Source of the DNA: Selenomonadales bacterium
GTDB lineage: Bacteria; Bacillota; Negativicutes; Selenomonadales; Selenomonadaceae
DNA: 64,000 nucleotides
Reading direction: 5' to 3'
NCBI GenBank assembly: GCA_900769615.1
Contig: CAAGHH010000023.1
Location: 62,001 to 126,000 of the forward strand
Each line of letters starts with the position of its first letter. The first letter of the stretch is position 1. Of the stretch, positions 27,769 to 36,780 are shown one piece after another. The position numbers and the translations under genes were made by a program. The notes under the pieces were generated by a model. It saw only the letters and a list, made by a program, of their open reading frames with translations, had not been told where the DNA came from and made no database searches.

Positions 27769-30597
27769 ATGAAAAACAGTATAAAAATAAAGGGTGCTAG
27801 AGCGCATAATTTAAAAAATATTAATGTAGAAATTCCTCGGGATAAACTGGTGGTTATTACCGGGTTATCTGGTTCAGGTAAATCATCATTGGCATTCGAT
27901 ACTATTTATGCTGAAGGACAGCGGCGGTATGTTGAATCACTCTCAGCTTATGCCCGTCAATTTTTAGGACAGATGGATAAACCGGATGTAGATAATATTG
28001 AAGGATTGTCGCCAGCGATATCAATAGATCAAAAAACTACTAGTCATAATCCGCGTTCGACAGTTGGTACCGTAACAGAGATATATGATTATCTGCGTTT
28101 GCTTTATGCTAGAGCTGGAAGACCGCATTGTCCTAAGTGTGGCAAACCGATTACGCAGCAAACAGTCGATCAAATGATTGATAAGATTATGGAGCAGCCT
28201 GAGCGGACAAAAATGCTGATTATGGCGCAGGTAGTTAGGGGCAAAAAAGGTGAGCACAAGAAAATACTAGAGCATATTCGCCGTGAAGGTTATGTCAGGG
28301 TGCGCATTGACGGAGAAGTTCATGATATCAGTGAAGATATCCAGCTGGAAAAAAATAAAAAGCATACTATAGATGTGGTAATTGACCGCTTAGTGGTGCG
28401 TGAAGGCATTGAAGGCCGGCTGGCAGATTCTTTGGAAACAGCCTTAAAATTAGGCAATGGGGTCGTTTATATTCAGATAGTTGCTGGTGAACTGCTGATG
28501 TTTAGTGAAAATTTTGCTTGTGTTGATTGCGGCATAAGCTTGCCAGAAATAACGCCAAGAATGTTTTCCTTTAATAATCCTTATGGAGCCTGTCCGGTAT
28601 GTATGGGGTTAGGCAGTCATAGAGAATTTGATGAGCACCTGGTTATACTTAATAAAGCTTTATCATTAGGCGAAGGTGTTTTTGCGCCATTATCGAAAAA
28701 TCGCAATGCTTATTCGATGTGTGTAATGGATGCAGTGCTTAAAGAATACGGTTATACGCTTGATACTCCTTGGAAGGATATTGATAAAAGTACACAAAAA
28801 TTACTGCTACATGGTGCTGGCAGTGAGAAATTTCGCTTTCATTACACTAATATGTTTGGTGAGTACAAAGAATACAATGTAGCCTTTGAAGGCGTGCTGC
28901 CGATGCTTAAAAGACGGTATCAGGAAACTGAGTCTGAGGAAATGCGCGAGTCGTATGCTGATTATATGACGGAAATTCCTTGTCCAGCTTGTCATGGGGC
29001 AAGATTAAAGCCGGAAACTTTAGCTATTACGGTAGGTGGTTTAAATATCGCTGAGCTTACAGCTATGACCATAAGGGAAGCAGATGAATTTTTGGAAAAA
29101 ATCGAGCTTACGCCACGGGAATTTAAAATAGCTAATCAAATATTAAAAGAAATTCATGCCAGATTAAATTTTCTTTTAAATGTAGGATTGGATTATCTGA
29201 CATTATCGCGATCGGCAGGAACTTTATCTGGTGGCGAAGCGCAAAGAATCCGGCTGGCTACGCAAATAGGCTCGGGCTTGCAAGGTGTATTATATGTTTT
29301 AGATGAACCGAGCATTGGTCTGCATCAGCGTGATAATAATCGTTTGCTGGCAACGTTAAAGAAGTTGCGTGACCTTGGCAATACTTTGATTGTAGTTGAA
29401 CATGATGAAGATACGATGTACGCAGCTGATAATATTATTGATATTGGTCCAGGGGCGGGCGCTAACGGTGGACGAGTAGTAGCGCAAGGAACGGCTAAAG
29501 AAATTATGCAGGTGCCTGAATCGATTACGGGACAATATTTATCACGGCGTAAATATATACCGGTACCAGCTAAAAGACGGCCAGGAAATGGCAAATTTAT
29601 TGAAATAATTGGCGCTAAAGAAAATAATTTAAAAAATATTGATGTAAGATTTCCATTAGGAACCCTGACCTTGGTTACTGGTGTATCAGGTTCAGGTAAA
29701 AGCACGCTGGTAAATGAGATTTTGTATAAAGGCATTGCTTCGAAGTTGTATCGGGTTAAGGGAAAACCAGGGAAACACAAAGCAATCAAGGGGTTGGCCA
29801 ATATCGATAAAATTATTGATATTGATCAGCAGCCGATAGGACGTACTCCGCGGTCTAATCCGGCTACTTATACTGGCGTGTTTGATGCTATTCGTGAATT
29901 ATTTAGTCAGACTGCCGAGGCCAAAATGCGCGGGTATAAAGCCGGCCGCTTTAGTTTTAATGTTAAGGGCGGGCGCTGTGAGGCTTGCAAGGGCGATGGT
30001 ATTTTAAAGATAGAGATGCATTTTTTGCCTGATGTTTATGTTCCTTGCGAGGTTTGCAAAGGCGCGCGCTATAATCGTGAGACCCTGGAAGTTCGGTATA
30101 AAGGTAAAAACATATCAGAAATTCTTGATATGACTATAAATGAAGCAGTTGATTTTTTCCAAAATGTGCCACGTATTGTTCGCAAATTGCAAGTGATAAA
30201 AGATGTTGGCTTAGGCTATATAAAATTAGGACAACCAGCCACAACCCTATCTGGCGGTGAAGCTCAGCGGGTGAAGTTAGCTACCGAGCTTGCCAAGCGC
30301 AGCACCGGCAAGACTTTATACATATTGGATGAACCGACTACGGGGCTTCATACGGCCGACATTCATAAATTGCTGGGTATATTGCAGAGATTAGTAGATG
30401 GCGGTGATACTGTTGTGGTCATTGAACACAATTTAGATGTTATCAAGACCGCTGATTATATAATTGACCTTGGTCCTGAGGGCGGTGATAAAGGTGGTAC
30501 TATCGTAGCGTCTGGTCGTCCGGAAGATATCGTAAAAGCACAAGCTTCCTATACGGGCCAATTTTTAAAACCGCTGTTAGCGGAAAAACTTGACTGA
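27769..30597 (+). CDS. uvrA: UvrABC system protein A
   Basis: Damage-sensing ABC ATPase of nucleotide excision repair, 942 residues. Two ABC modules are visible, with Walker [10 protein letters not shown] near residue 33 and GVSGSGKST near residue 640. Each has a signature LSGGEAQR, and zinc fingers occur with CPKC and CEAC/CEVC pairs. It starts 2 bases after the uvrB stop, so both proteins come from one message. Confidence 0.98.
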   Translation: MKNSIKIKGARAHNLKNINVEIPRDKLVVITGLSGSGKSSLAFDTIYAEGQRRYVESLSAYARQFLGQMDKPDVDNIEGLSPAISIDQKTTSHNPRSTVGTVTEIYDYLRLLYARAGRPHCPKCGKPITQQTVDQMIDKIMEQPERTKMLIMAQVVRGKKGEHKKILEHIRREGYVRVRIDGEVHDISEDIQLEKNKKHTIDVVIDRLVVREGIEGRLADSLETALKLGNGVVYIQIVAGELLMFSENFACVDCGISLPEITPRMFSFNNPYGACPVCMGLGSHREFDEHLVILNKALSLGEGVFAPLSKNRNAYSMCVMDAVLKEYGYTLDTPWKDIDKSTQKLLLHGAGSEKFRFHYTNMFGEYKEYNVAFEGVLPMLKRRYQETESEEMRESYADYMTEIPCPACHGARLKPETLAITVGGLNIAELTAMTIREADEFLEKIELTPREFKIANQILKEIHARLNFLLNVGLDYLTLSRSAGTLSGGEAQRIRLATQIGSGLQGVLYVLDEPSIGLHQRDNNRLLATLKKLRDLGNTLIVVEHDEDTMYAADNIIDIGPGAGANGGRVVAQGTAKEIMQVPESITGQYLSRRKYIPVPAKRRPGNGKFIEIIGAKENNLKNIDVRFPLGTLTLVTGVSGSGKSTLVNEILYKGIASKLYRVKGKPGKHKAIKGLANIDKIIDIDQQPIGRTPRSNPATYTGVFDAIRELFSQTAEAKMRGYKAGRFSFNVKGGRCEACKGDGILKIEMHFLPDVYVPCEVCKGARYNRETLEVRYKGKNISEILDMTINEAVDFFQNVPRIVRKLQVIKDVGLGYIKLGQPATTLSGGEAQRVKLATELAKRSTGKTLYILDEPTTGLHTADIHKLLGILQRLVDGGDTVVVIEHNLDVIKTADYIIDLGPEGGDKGGTIVASGRPEDIVKAQASYTGQFLKPLLAEKLD

Positions 30598-30611
30598 TTT
30601 TGAGGTGTTTT

Positions 30612-31172
30612 ATGCAAACTATCAGTAATGTAATAGAATTGATGCAGCTGACACTAAGCAAGGTTTTACCAGCAGCAAAGGTAATAGTAGATGCAACCGC
30701 TGGTAATGGCTGCGATACTTTGTTTTTAGCTAAAAATTCAAGGGAGACGGTCAAGCTGTTTGCTTTTGATATTCAAGCGGCAGCGATAGCGGCGACTAAG
30801 GCCAAAACTAAAGACTATGCAGCTAAAATAACGTATTTAAATTGCAGTCATGAAAAAATAGGCTCAATAATAACTGAGCCTATTGATATAGCGGTATTTA
30901 ATTTAGGTTATCTGCCTGGTGCCAAGCATACGATTACCACACAGCATGAAAGTACGCTCAAGGCGATAACCGCGACTATTAAGCAATTGAGCTTAAATGG
31001 TGTTTGTGCGGTTATGGTCTATTCTGGACATGCTGAAGGCGCAATTGAAGCTAGCTATATAAAAGAATATGTAAAAACTCTTTCCGCGAGTAAGTACACT
31101 GTGGGCTGCTATAGGCTGATTAATCATAAACAGACGGCACCGTATTTATATTTAATTGAGCGCACTAGTTGA
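30612..31172 (+). CDS. mnmM: MnmM/YtqB-like SAM-dependent methyltransferase
   Basis: A 186-residue class I methyltransferase. VIVDATAGNGCDTLFLA is the SAM-binding glycine motif and FNLGYLPGAKHTITT is the characteristic catalytic stretch of the YtqB group. YtqB of B. subtilis has been identified as MnmM, which completes 5-methylaminomethyl-2-thiouridine at the tRNA wobble base; I transfer that role by family only. The ATG at 30612 follows GAGGTG. It lies 14 bases after uvrA and ends 18 bases from the convergent VanW gene. Confidence 0.8.
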   Translation: MQTISNVIELMQLTLSKVLPAAKVIVDATAGNGCDTLFLAKNSRETVKLFAFDIQAAAIAATKAKTKDYAAKITYLNCSHEKIGSIITEPIDIAVFNLGYLPGAKHTITTQHESTLKAITATIKQLSLNGVCAVMVYSGHAEGAIEASYIKEYVKTLSASKYTVGCYRLINHKQTAPYLYLIERTS

Positions 31173-31190
31173 AAACTAAATAAAAACAAA

Positions 31191-32426
31191 TCAAGAATAT
31201 TTGTCAGTATGTAAAAATTCCCGTTCGATAATTTGACCGTTTAAACGCCAAATACGATAGACTGAAGGTTCCTTAGCATTGCCTTCACTAGTAAGGGAGA
31301 TAGTCTTGCCACCAAGATCATTTTTAGTGCCAAGCACGTAAATGGTTAAGCTGGAGCCGGTGTTAGATACTCTTAGCATTACTGGATGGGGCAGTGGATT
31401 TTGAAAAACAAAATCAAGCAGATTATCAGCAACAGTAGCATCACGTCCCGCAGGAACATAATGGGATGGCAGGGAATGATTGCAGCGTTCAGTAGGCTTT
31501 AGTCCAGCTAGCAAGATAGCGTTGTAGAGTGTACTGCTAACCTGACAAACACCACCACCAACATCGATAGCTGGTTCACCGTCAACGATAACGCCAGCAT
31601 TTTTGTAACCAGCAGCACGGGTACGTTTGCCAACAGTCTGGTTAAAGGATAGACTAGCCTGACTCTTGATTAAAACGCCTTGCAAGTGGCTGGCAGCAAT
31701 GCCAATATTATCACCACGATCGCCGGGCGCGAAATTAGTCGTGTAGGAGCCAAGAATACTGTCAATGTCAGCTATATCAGCGTCAGTTACATAGGGGGCT
31801 TGTTCTTCGGGAGCAAGGTTTAATTTAATAGTCAGTCTTAATGATTTTAGCTTGGCGTCAAGCTGATCCTTTATGGCAGCAGTATCCAGGGTAAGACCGG
31901 TAACAGCAGCTTTTTTGGTAATAGTGCCATTACCAGCAAGCTTAACCTCAGCATTAACCGGTGGAGTGTCAACTTGTTTTTTTATAGCGTTTAATTTTTG
32001 CTCAAGTAAATTATCATCATAAGTAGCAGTCATATTTACTTGCTGTCCAAATAAAGCACATTTTAGCTGAGTTAAGAGGTTGATAAAAAAAGAATGTTCG
32101 CGACCAATGTTATAGGCATCGTCAGCGGCTTTATCAATCTCAGCTTGCAAATTGATATCAGCGGGAGTTATGACAAACTGCTGTTTTTTATAATCAAGGA
32201 CAGCGGCTTTGTTTTTTAGCTTTTCTTGAGATTTTTTAGCAAAATAATCCTTCACTTCTTTTTTGCTCATGCCGGCAAGGGTGGTGTCACTGGTTTGTAC
32301 GCCCATGATTACCCGGTTGCTGTTGCTCATAGAGACCGAGATACTGCCGATGATAACAATGGCAAAGGCGAAGACGATTGTGCCAATGCCAGCGATTTTA
32401 GCTAAGGAAGCAGATGTAAGTTTCAT
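31191..32426 (-). CDS. VanW family protein with N-terminal anchor
   Basis: A 411-residue protein with an N-terminal membrane helix (about residues 8-30). A putative peptidoglycan-binding (YoaR-like) region follows, then a VanW domain from about residue 215 with FNQTVGKRTRAAGYKNAGVI and DVGGGVCQVSSTLYNAIL. The ATG at 32426 is preceded by AAAGGG at ten bases; an in-frame TTG nine bases upstream is too close to that site. VanW domains occur in glycopeptide-resistance clusters and in cell-envelope proteins; the role is unknown and nothing suggests resistance here. It follows lgt on the same strand after 38 bases. Confidence 0.85.
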   Translation of the reverse strand: MKLTSASLAKIAGIGTIVFAFAIVIIGSISVSMSNSNRVIMGVQTSDTTLAGMSKKEVKDYFAKKSQEKLKNKAAVLDYKKQQFVITPADINLQAEIDKAADDAYNIGREHSFFINLLTQLKCALFGQQVNMTATYDDNLLEQKLNAIKKQVDTPPVNAEVKLAGNGTITKKAAVTGLTLDTAAIKDQLDAKLKSLRLTIKLNLAPEEQAPYVTDADIADIDSILGSYTTNFAPGDRGDNIGIAASHLQGVLIKSQASLSFNQTVGKRTRAAGYKNAGVIVDGEPAIDVGGGVCQVSSTLYNAILLAGLKPTERCNHSLPSHYVPAGRDATVADNLLDFVFQNPLPHPVMLRVSNTGSSLTIYVLGTKNDLGGKTISLTSEGNAKEPSVYRIWRLNGQIIEREFLHTDKYS

Positions 32427-32464
32427 ATAAAACAAACCCTTTGTGATAAAATATTAAATAAGAT

Positions 32465-33244
32465 TTAGATTAATTTTTTTTGTTTTAATCCAAGGTAAAT
32501 GAAGGTAATAATGGCGATGCTGAAAGCGATAAAGCTAGTGGTTTGGGCACTAGTCATAAAGAAAAAAACTTTTTCGGCATAATCGCCACGTAAAAATTCT
32601 AAACCAAATCTAGCTAAGCTGTAGAGCATGATATAGAGGGCAAAACATTGACCTTTGGCATGCTGGGTGGAACGAAATATCAACAGCAGGGCAAAAATAA
32701 CTATATCGAGCTGACCTTCCCATATTTCAGCTGGCCAAAGCGGCTGATTGCCATAGGTGTGAGCGGCGAGAGTAGCTGCTGGATAAATTATACCAAAACT
32801 GCTGCCGGTAGGAGCGCCAAAGGCATCGCCATTTAATAAATTGGCACAGCGGCCTAAAGCCTGTCCCAAGATAATAGCTGGCGCTAAGACATCTAGCAGA
32901 TGGACGGTATCGAGCTTATGGTGGCGGCAGTACCAGACTCCTGTAAGGCAGCCTAAGAAAATACCGCCTTGAATAGCCATACCGCCTTGCCAAACATTTA
33001 AAAGTTCAGTCAGGTGATGTGAATAATAGTTCCAGTCAAAGAAAAAAACATCCCATAATCTAGCTCCTAAAAGGCCGGCCATACCGCAGTAAATACCAAT
33101 ATCAACTAAATATTTTTCTAAGCCGCGTCCGTCCTGTTTGGCTAAAAAATAGCCAACGCCAGTAGCTAGAATAATCGAAAGTGATAATATAAGACCGTAG
33201 GAACGTACGGGAAATTCACCGATAAAAAACAAATATTGATGCAT
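32465..33244 (-). CDS. lgt: Prolipoprotein diacylglyceryl transferase
   Basis: Transfers diacylglyceryl from phosphatidylglycerol to the lipobox Cys of prolipoproteins in the cytoplasmic membrane. The 259 residues have about seven hydrophobic helices and the Lgt signature GRCANLLNGDAFG (131-143), matching the GRxGNFxNxE pattern with some changes. The stretch GGMAIQGG has Gln92 where several studied Lgt enzymes have His. GGGAGG lies 7 bases before the ATG. It leads a two-gene minus-strand unit with the VanW gene. Confidence 0.93.
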   Translation of the reverse strand: MHQYLFFIGEFPVRSYGLILSLSIILATGVGYFLAKQDGRGLEKYLVDIGIYCGMAGLLGARLWDVFFFDWNYYSHHLTELLNVWQGGMAIQGGIFLGCLTGVWYCRHHKLDTVHLLDVLAPAIILGQALGRCANLLNGDAFGAPTGSSFGIIYPAATLAAHTYGNQPLWPAEIWEGQLDIVIFALLLIFRSTQHAKGQCFALYIMLYSLARFGLEFLRGDYAEKVFFFMTSAQTTSFIAFSIAIITFIYLGLKQKKLI

Positions 33245-33276
33245 AAAATCCTCCCTGTAAAAAAGAAATCGTCTCC

Positions 33277-33306
33277 ATTATAACGCCATTAGTGAATTTT
33301 TGCCAA
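33277..33306 (-). promoter_or_regulatory. Promoter of lgt-vanW unit
   Basis: On the minus strand TTGGCA (33301-33306), 18-base spacer and perfect TATAAT (33277-33282). Confidence 0.75.
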
Positions 33307-33350
33307 AATATTAGTGGCTTTGCTGGCTGTGAAGCTAAAAATTAATATGA

Positions 33351-33379
33351 TTGCATTTACTTAGAGACAAGTGTATAAT
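33351..33379 (+). promoter_or_regulatory. Promoter of the ftsZ-like leader
   Basis: TTGCAT (33351-33356), 17-base spacer, perfect TATAAT (33374-33379). It lies 249 bases before the ftsZ-like start, leaving a long leader. Confidence 0.7.
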
Positions 33380-33431
33380 CAAGATAAACGGTTTAAGTAT
33401 AACTGATAATAAAGAAAGGAACGGGAGTAAC

Positions 33432-33491
33432 GTGAAGCTTGACAGTGTTAAGATTATTTTGGCATGTCTGGCAGTAGTTCTTTTTCATTAA
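33432..33491 (+). CDS. Possible 19-residue leader peptide
   Basis: A GTG-started short frame reads VKLDSVKIILACLAVVLFH and stops at TAA. AAAGGA and GGGAG lie 11 and 4 bases upstream, and a strong promoter and an intrinsic terminator flank it. It could be a leader peptide of an attenuator, a small membrane peptide, or chance. I recognise no family. Confidence 0.25.
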   Translation: MKLDSVKIILACLAVVLFH

Positions 33492-33523
33492 TAAAAGATG
33501 AAAGCTTTACTGGCAAAGTGAGG

Positions 33524-33556
33524 GGCGGGGCTGTGCGTACAGTCCTGTCTTTTTTT
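33524..33556 (+). terminator. Intrinsic terminator in the ftsZ-like leader
   Basis: GGCGGGGCTGT and ACAGTCCTGTC form an 11-bp stem (three G-U pairs) with the tetraloop GCGT, immediately followed by seven T. It lies between the promoter and the ftsZ-like gene. Confidence 0.8.
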
Positions 33557-33627
33557 GTGATTTTGGCAGGATTTTTTTTGTTAGCAGCGAATAAATCCCT
33601 ATATGCATTTTGAGAGGAGATTTTTGC

Positions 33628-34770
33628 ATGGCAACAGATGCATCATCAATCATAAAACCAAAAGTTAAGATAAAGGTATTAGGTATTGGCGGTGGTGGCA
33701 ATAATGTCTTGATGCGAATAGGGCAGGAAAGAGATCTGGATATTGAACTTATTGCTGTTAATACTGACCGCAAGCAGTTGCAGGTTTTGGAATCATGCGG
33801 TATAAACTGTATTCAGATTGGTGAAGCAATTACCCGTGGTCGTGGCACTGGCGGCAGGGTTCAGCTAGGTGAGGAGGCCGCAATCAATGAAGCCGATAAA
33901 CTTAAAGCGGTCATTGGCGATGCGGATTTGGTTTTCATAACGGCTGGCATGGGCGGTGGTACTGGTACTGGAGCTGCTCCGGTGGCGGCTAAAATTGCCA
34001 AGGAAGCTGGCGTATTGTCGATTGGGGTTGTAACAACGCCGTTTTCTTTTGAAGGCGGACGTAAAAAACGCACGGCAATTGAAGGAATAACTAAGATGCA
34101 ATCAAAGATGGATGCATTGATTGTGGTAGAAAATGACAATTTGCTCTTGCTTCCGGAAAATAAACGAATGCTTTTAACGCAGGCCTTTCAAACTGCGGAT
34201 AAGGTTTTGGAGCAGGCGATTAGCTGCATCGCGGAATTAATTTTGACTACTGGGGTAATAAATGTTGATTTTGCGGATTTGAAGACTATCTTTAAGCAAA
34301 GTGACAGCAGTGATGCTATGTTAGGAATTGGAACTAGCAAGCATGGAGCAGTTGAAGCGGTAAAAGCAGCTATAGCAATGCCACTAGTTAAAAGAGAAAT
34401 TTTGGGCGCGCGTGGTGTCATACTCAATCTGACAGGTGATGATAGCATGAGTCTTTATGACGTAGATGAAGCTATGAATTATATGGTAGAAAAGACTGAT
34501 CCGGAAGTTAATGTTATCATGGGAACGGTAGAGGATGATAATATGGATGGAGAAATAAGAGCTACGCTCATTGCTACTGATTTTATTGATAGCGAGATAA
34601 AAAAGACGCCAGCGATTAAGGTTCCGGAAAGTAAAGTGAAAAAAGATGCTTTTCAGTTAAGTACGCCCAGCTTTATGAATAAAAAGCTGCCAGCTGATAA
34701 TAATGGCATTGGCAGCGGTAAGGTATTTGCTATTCCAGCTTTTAAAATTACCGATGGTCAAGAAAAATGA
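33628..34770 (+). CDS. ftsZ: FtsZ-family cell division GTPase, stand-alone
   Basis: A 380-residue tubulin-like GTPase. GGGGNN (21-26), the tubulin signature GGGTGTG (109-115) and the catalytic T7 loop NVDFAD (212-217) are intact, so GTP hydrolysis and polymerisation are plausible. It departs from usual FtsZ in TRGRGTGG instead of TRGLGAGA and VVENDN instead of VIPND. The linker is short, and the C-terminal tail FAIPAFKI resembles the DIPAFLR peptide that binds FtsA/ZapA-type partners. The ATG at 33628 has GAGGAG upstream. It is not in a division/murein cluster: lgt lies upstream and tcdA downstream. Whether the genome has another FtsZ cannot be seen here. Confidence 0.88.
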   Translation: MATDASSIIKPKVKIKVLGIGGGGNNVLMRIGQERDLDIELIAVNTDRKQLQVLESCGINCIQIGEAITRGRGTGGRVQLGEEAAINEADKLKAVIGDADLVFITAGMGGGTGTGAAPVAAKIAKEAGVLSIGVVTTPFSFEGGRKKRTAIEGITKMQSKMDALIVVENDNLLLLPENKRMLLTQAFQTADKVLEQAISCIAELILTTGVINVDFADLKTIFKQSDSSDAMLGIGTSKHGAVEAVKAAIAMPLVKREILGARGVILNLTGDDSMSLYDVDEAMNYMVEKTDPEVNVIMGTVEDDNMDGEIRATLIATDFIDSEIKKTPAIKVPESKVKKDAFQLSTPSFMNKKLPADNNGIGSGKVFAIPAFKITDGQEK

Positions 34771-34792
34771 TAAAGATTCAGTTCTTAGCAGG

Positions 34793-34826
34793 AACGCTCG
34801 CTTTTAGCGGGCGTTTGTGTGCTTTT
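34793..34826 (+). terminator. Terminator-like hairpin after the ftsZ-like gene
   Basis: AACGCTCGC / GCGGGCGTT pair around TTTTA; the T-run (CTTTTT) comes seven bases later, so efficiency is uncertain. Confidence 0.55.
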
Positions 34827-34849
34827 TAATTGTGGAGGAGATGGGAAAG

Positions 34850-35620
34850 GTGAATAAATTAGGCAGGTTTTCGCGTACGGAGCTGTTGTTAGGGGAAGAA
34901 GCTATGACTAAGCTAGCTGGCAGTACGGTGGCAATATTTGGCGTTGGCGGCGTAGGGTCATTTGTAGCTGAAGGATTAGCTAGAGCTGGCGTAGGACATT
35001 TAGTGCTGATAGATAACGATTTAATTTGTCTTACTAATATAAACCGGCAGATTCATGCAACAAGCAAAACTGTAGGCAAACCTAAAACTGCGATGATGAA
35101 ACAACGCATTTTGGAGATAAATCCGCAGGCAGTAGTTGATACTATTGATAAATTTTACTTGCCAGAAAATGCGGCGGAATTTTTTAACCAGCCTTATGAT
35201 TATGTAGTTGATGCTATTGATACAGTTACGGGCAAAATAAATCTGGTATTAAAATGCCAAGAATTAAACATTCCGATTATTTGCAGTATGGGGGCTGGCA
35301 ATAAACTTGATCCGACTAAATTTGAAGTAACGGATATCTATAAAACCAGCGTTGATCCAATAGCTCGGGTTATGCGCAAAAAGCTTAAAGAAAATCGTGT
35401 GCGCAAGCTGAAGGTAGTGTATTCTAAGGAAAAACCGCTGGTTGTCAAGCAGAGTGGCTGTGGCGATAACTGCATTTGTCCGCCGGGCAGTGCCCGCAAC
35501 TGTGATATACGCCGAGCTGTACCAGGAAGTATTTCCTTTGTGCCGTCCGTAGTAGGACTTATTATTGCCGGCGAAGTAGTTCGTGATATTACCGGAGCGA
35601 AAGTAGAGGTATCAGCATGA
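34850..35620 (+). CDS. tcdA: tRNA threonylcarbamoyladenosine dehydratase
   Basis: An E1-like ATP-dependent enzyme that cyclises t6A37 of tRNA to ct6A. The 256 residues begin with the family stretch FSRTELLLGEEAMTKLAGS. The nucleotide-binding motif is VAIFGVGGVGSFVAEGLARAG, with NINRQIHA next and CSMGAGNKLDP further on. The GTG at 34850 is preferred because GGAGGAG lies ten bases upstream, while an ATG at 34841 touches it. The next gene overlaps by four bases. Confidence 0.92.
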   Translation: MNKLGRFSRTELLLGEEAMTKLAGSTVAIFGVGGVGSFVAEGLARAGVGHLVLIDNDLICLTNINRQIHATSKTVGKPKTAMMKQRILEINPQAVVDTIDKFYLPENAAEFFNQPYDYVVDAIDTVTGKINLVLKCQELNIPIICSMGAGNKLDPTKFEVTDIYKTSVDPIARVMRKKLKENRVRKLKVVYSKEKPLVVKQSGCGDNCICPPGSARNCDIRRAVPGSISFVPSVVGLIIAGEVVRDITGAKVEVSA

Positions 35621-36582
35621 ATATTACTGTATTGGGCTGCGGCCGCTGGGGAAGCTTTCATGCCTGGTATGCTGATCATATCGGTCATCAGGTTACCTTG
35701 TGGGGACGCCCTGGTTCAAAGCATTTGCAGGAATTAAAAGGTCATCATGCCAATGAGTATCTTACTTTGCCCGATACAGTAGCATTGACGGATGATTTAA
35801 CGGCAGCTTTAAATTTTGCCGATACCATAATCATTTCGATAAGTGCTCAGCAGCTTAGGACTTTTTGCGGTCAAATAAAAAAAATAGCTGGTTTTTCGCG
35901 CAAACGCTATATTTTATGCATGAAAGGCTTGGAAATAGGTACTGGTAAAAGATTGACGACGGTATTTGCCGAATGTTTAGGTGCTGACACTAAAGTCGCG
36001 GTTTGGGTAGGACCGGGTCATGTTCAGGATTTTGTGCGCGGCATACCTAACTGTATGGTTATTGCTGCTAAAGAAATGAAGCTTACTAAGGATTTAGTAG
36101 CAGCCTTTTCTAGTCCTTTGATAAGATTTTATTATGGTGAGGATTTGTTAGGAACCGAAATCGGTGCTGCTGCCAAGAATGTTATTGGATTAGCAGCGGG
36201 AATGCTCGATGGCTTTGGCTATAGCAGTCTAAAAGGAGCCTTGATGGCTCGTGGCACTAGAGAGCTATCAAGGCTTATTGAAACTATGGGTGGTGACAAG
36301 ATGACGGTTTATGGCTTGTCACATCTGGGTGATTATGAAGCAACACTGTTTTCAGCGCATAGCAATAATCGTCGTTTTGGTGAGGATTTAATAAAGGGCA
36401 AGCCTTTTACCAAACTTGCTGAAGGGGTTTATACGGTGGAAGCATTGATGGATTTAGCCCATGAATATGCTGTTGAGCTTCCGATATGTGCTACGGTTTA
36501 TGAAATAGTTCATAACCATAATAATCCGAAAGAACAGTTGATGCAGTTATTTATGCGTTCTACCAAAACAGAATTAGGTTAA
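35617..36582 (+). CDS. gpsA: NAD(P)H-dependent glycerol-3-phosphate dehydrogenase-like protein
   Basis: Predicted to reduce dihydroxyacetone phosphate to sn-glycerol-3-phosphate for phospholipid synthesis. The 321 residues have a Rossmann N-terminus (GCGRWGSFHAWYADH) and the GpsA-type C-terminal domain with GAAAKNVIGLAAGMLDGFGY and ALMARGTRELSRLI. It is more divergent than a standard GpsA: GPGHVQDF stands where GPSFAEEV is usual, and the gene is not beside der/plsY. It could therefore be a paralogue with another hydroxyacid substrate. ATGA overlap couples it to tcdA. Confidence 0.8.
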   Translation: MNITVLGCGRWGSFHAWYADHIGHQVTLWGRPGSKHLQELKGHHANEYLTLPDTVALTDDLTAALNFADTIIISISAQQLRTFCGQIKKIAGFSRKRYILCMKGLEIGTGKRLTTVFAECLGADTKVAVWVGPGHVQDFVRGIPNCMVIAAKEMKLTKDLVAAFSSPLIRFYYGEDLLGTEIGAAAKNVIGLAAGMLDGFGYSSLKGALMARGTRELSRLIETMGGDKMTVYGLSHLGDYEATLFSAHSNNRRFGEDLIKGKPFTKLAEGVYTVEALMDLAHEYAVELPICATVYEIVHNHNNPKEQLMQLFMRSTKTELG

Positions 36583-36595
36583 TTTAAATTATGGA

Positions 36596-36625
36596 GGATC
36601 GGTCGATTTTGACCGGTCCCTTTTA
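36596..36625 (+). terminator. Terminator after the gpsA-like gene
   Basis: GGATCGGTC / GACCGGTCC stem with a six-base loop, followed by CTTTTA. Confidence 0.8.
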
Positions 36626-36780
36626 TATTAATAAATTTATGCGGCTTGATTCATATTCTTTAAAAATTTAAGAATTGACTAAAAATATTCTATAGGATAA
36701 AACAAGATAGAATGATAAGATATATTTGTAAAGAAAAACAAACAGGATAAAGTCCAGTGAACAAGAAAGTGGGGAGAAAG

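Noticed and set aside
29325..29801. A 158-codon minus-strand frame inside uvrA
   Set aside because: It is antisense to a fully conserved UvrA region with no ribosome-binding site; shadow frame.
31191..32426. A vancomycin-resistance role for the VanW-domain gene
   Set aside because: No vanRS, vanHAX or vanXY-type genes are nearby; VanW domains are common in ordinary Firmicute envelope proteins.
33533..33613. A 26-codon hydrophobic frame (GTG start, ending in LYAF) between the terminator and the ftsZ-like gene
   Set aside because: It overlaps the terminator stem and T-run; the run of Phe/Leu codons is explained by the T-rich terminator sequence.
33432..33613. A frameshifted membrane-protein pseudogene joining the two short hydrophobic frames before the ftsZ-like gene
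   Set aside because: No recognisable protein results from joining them, and the segment between holds a well-formed terminator.
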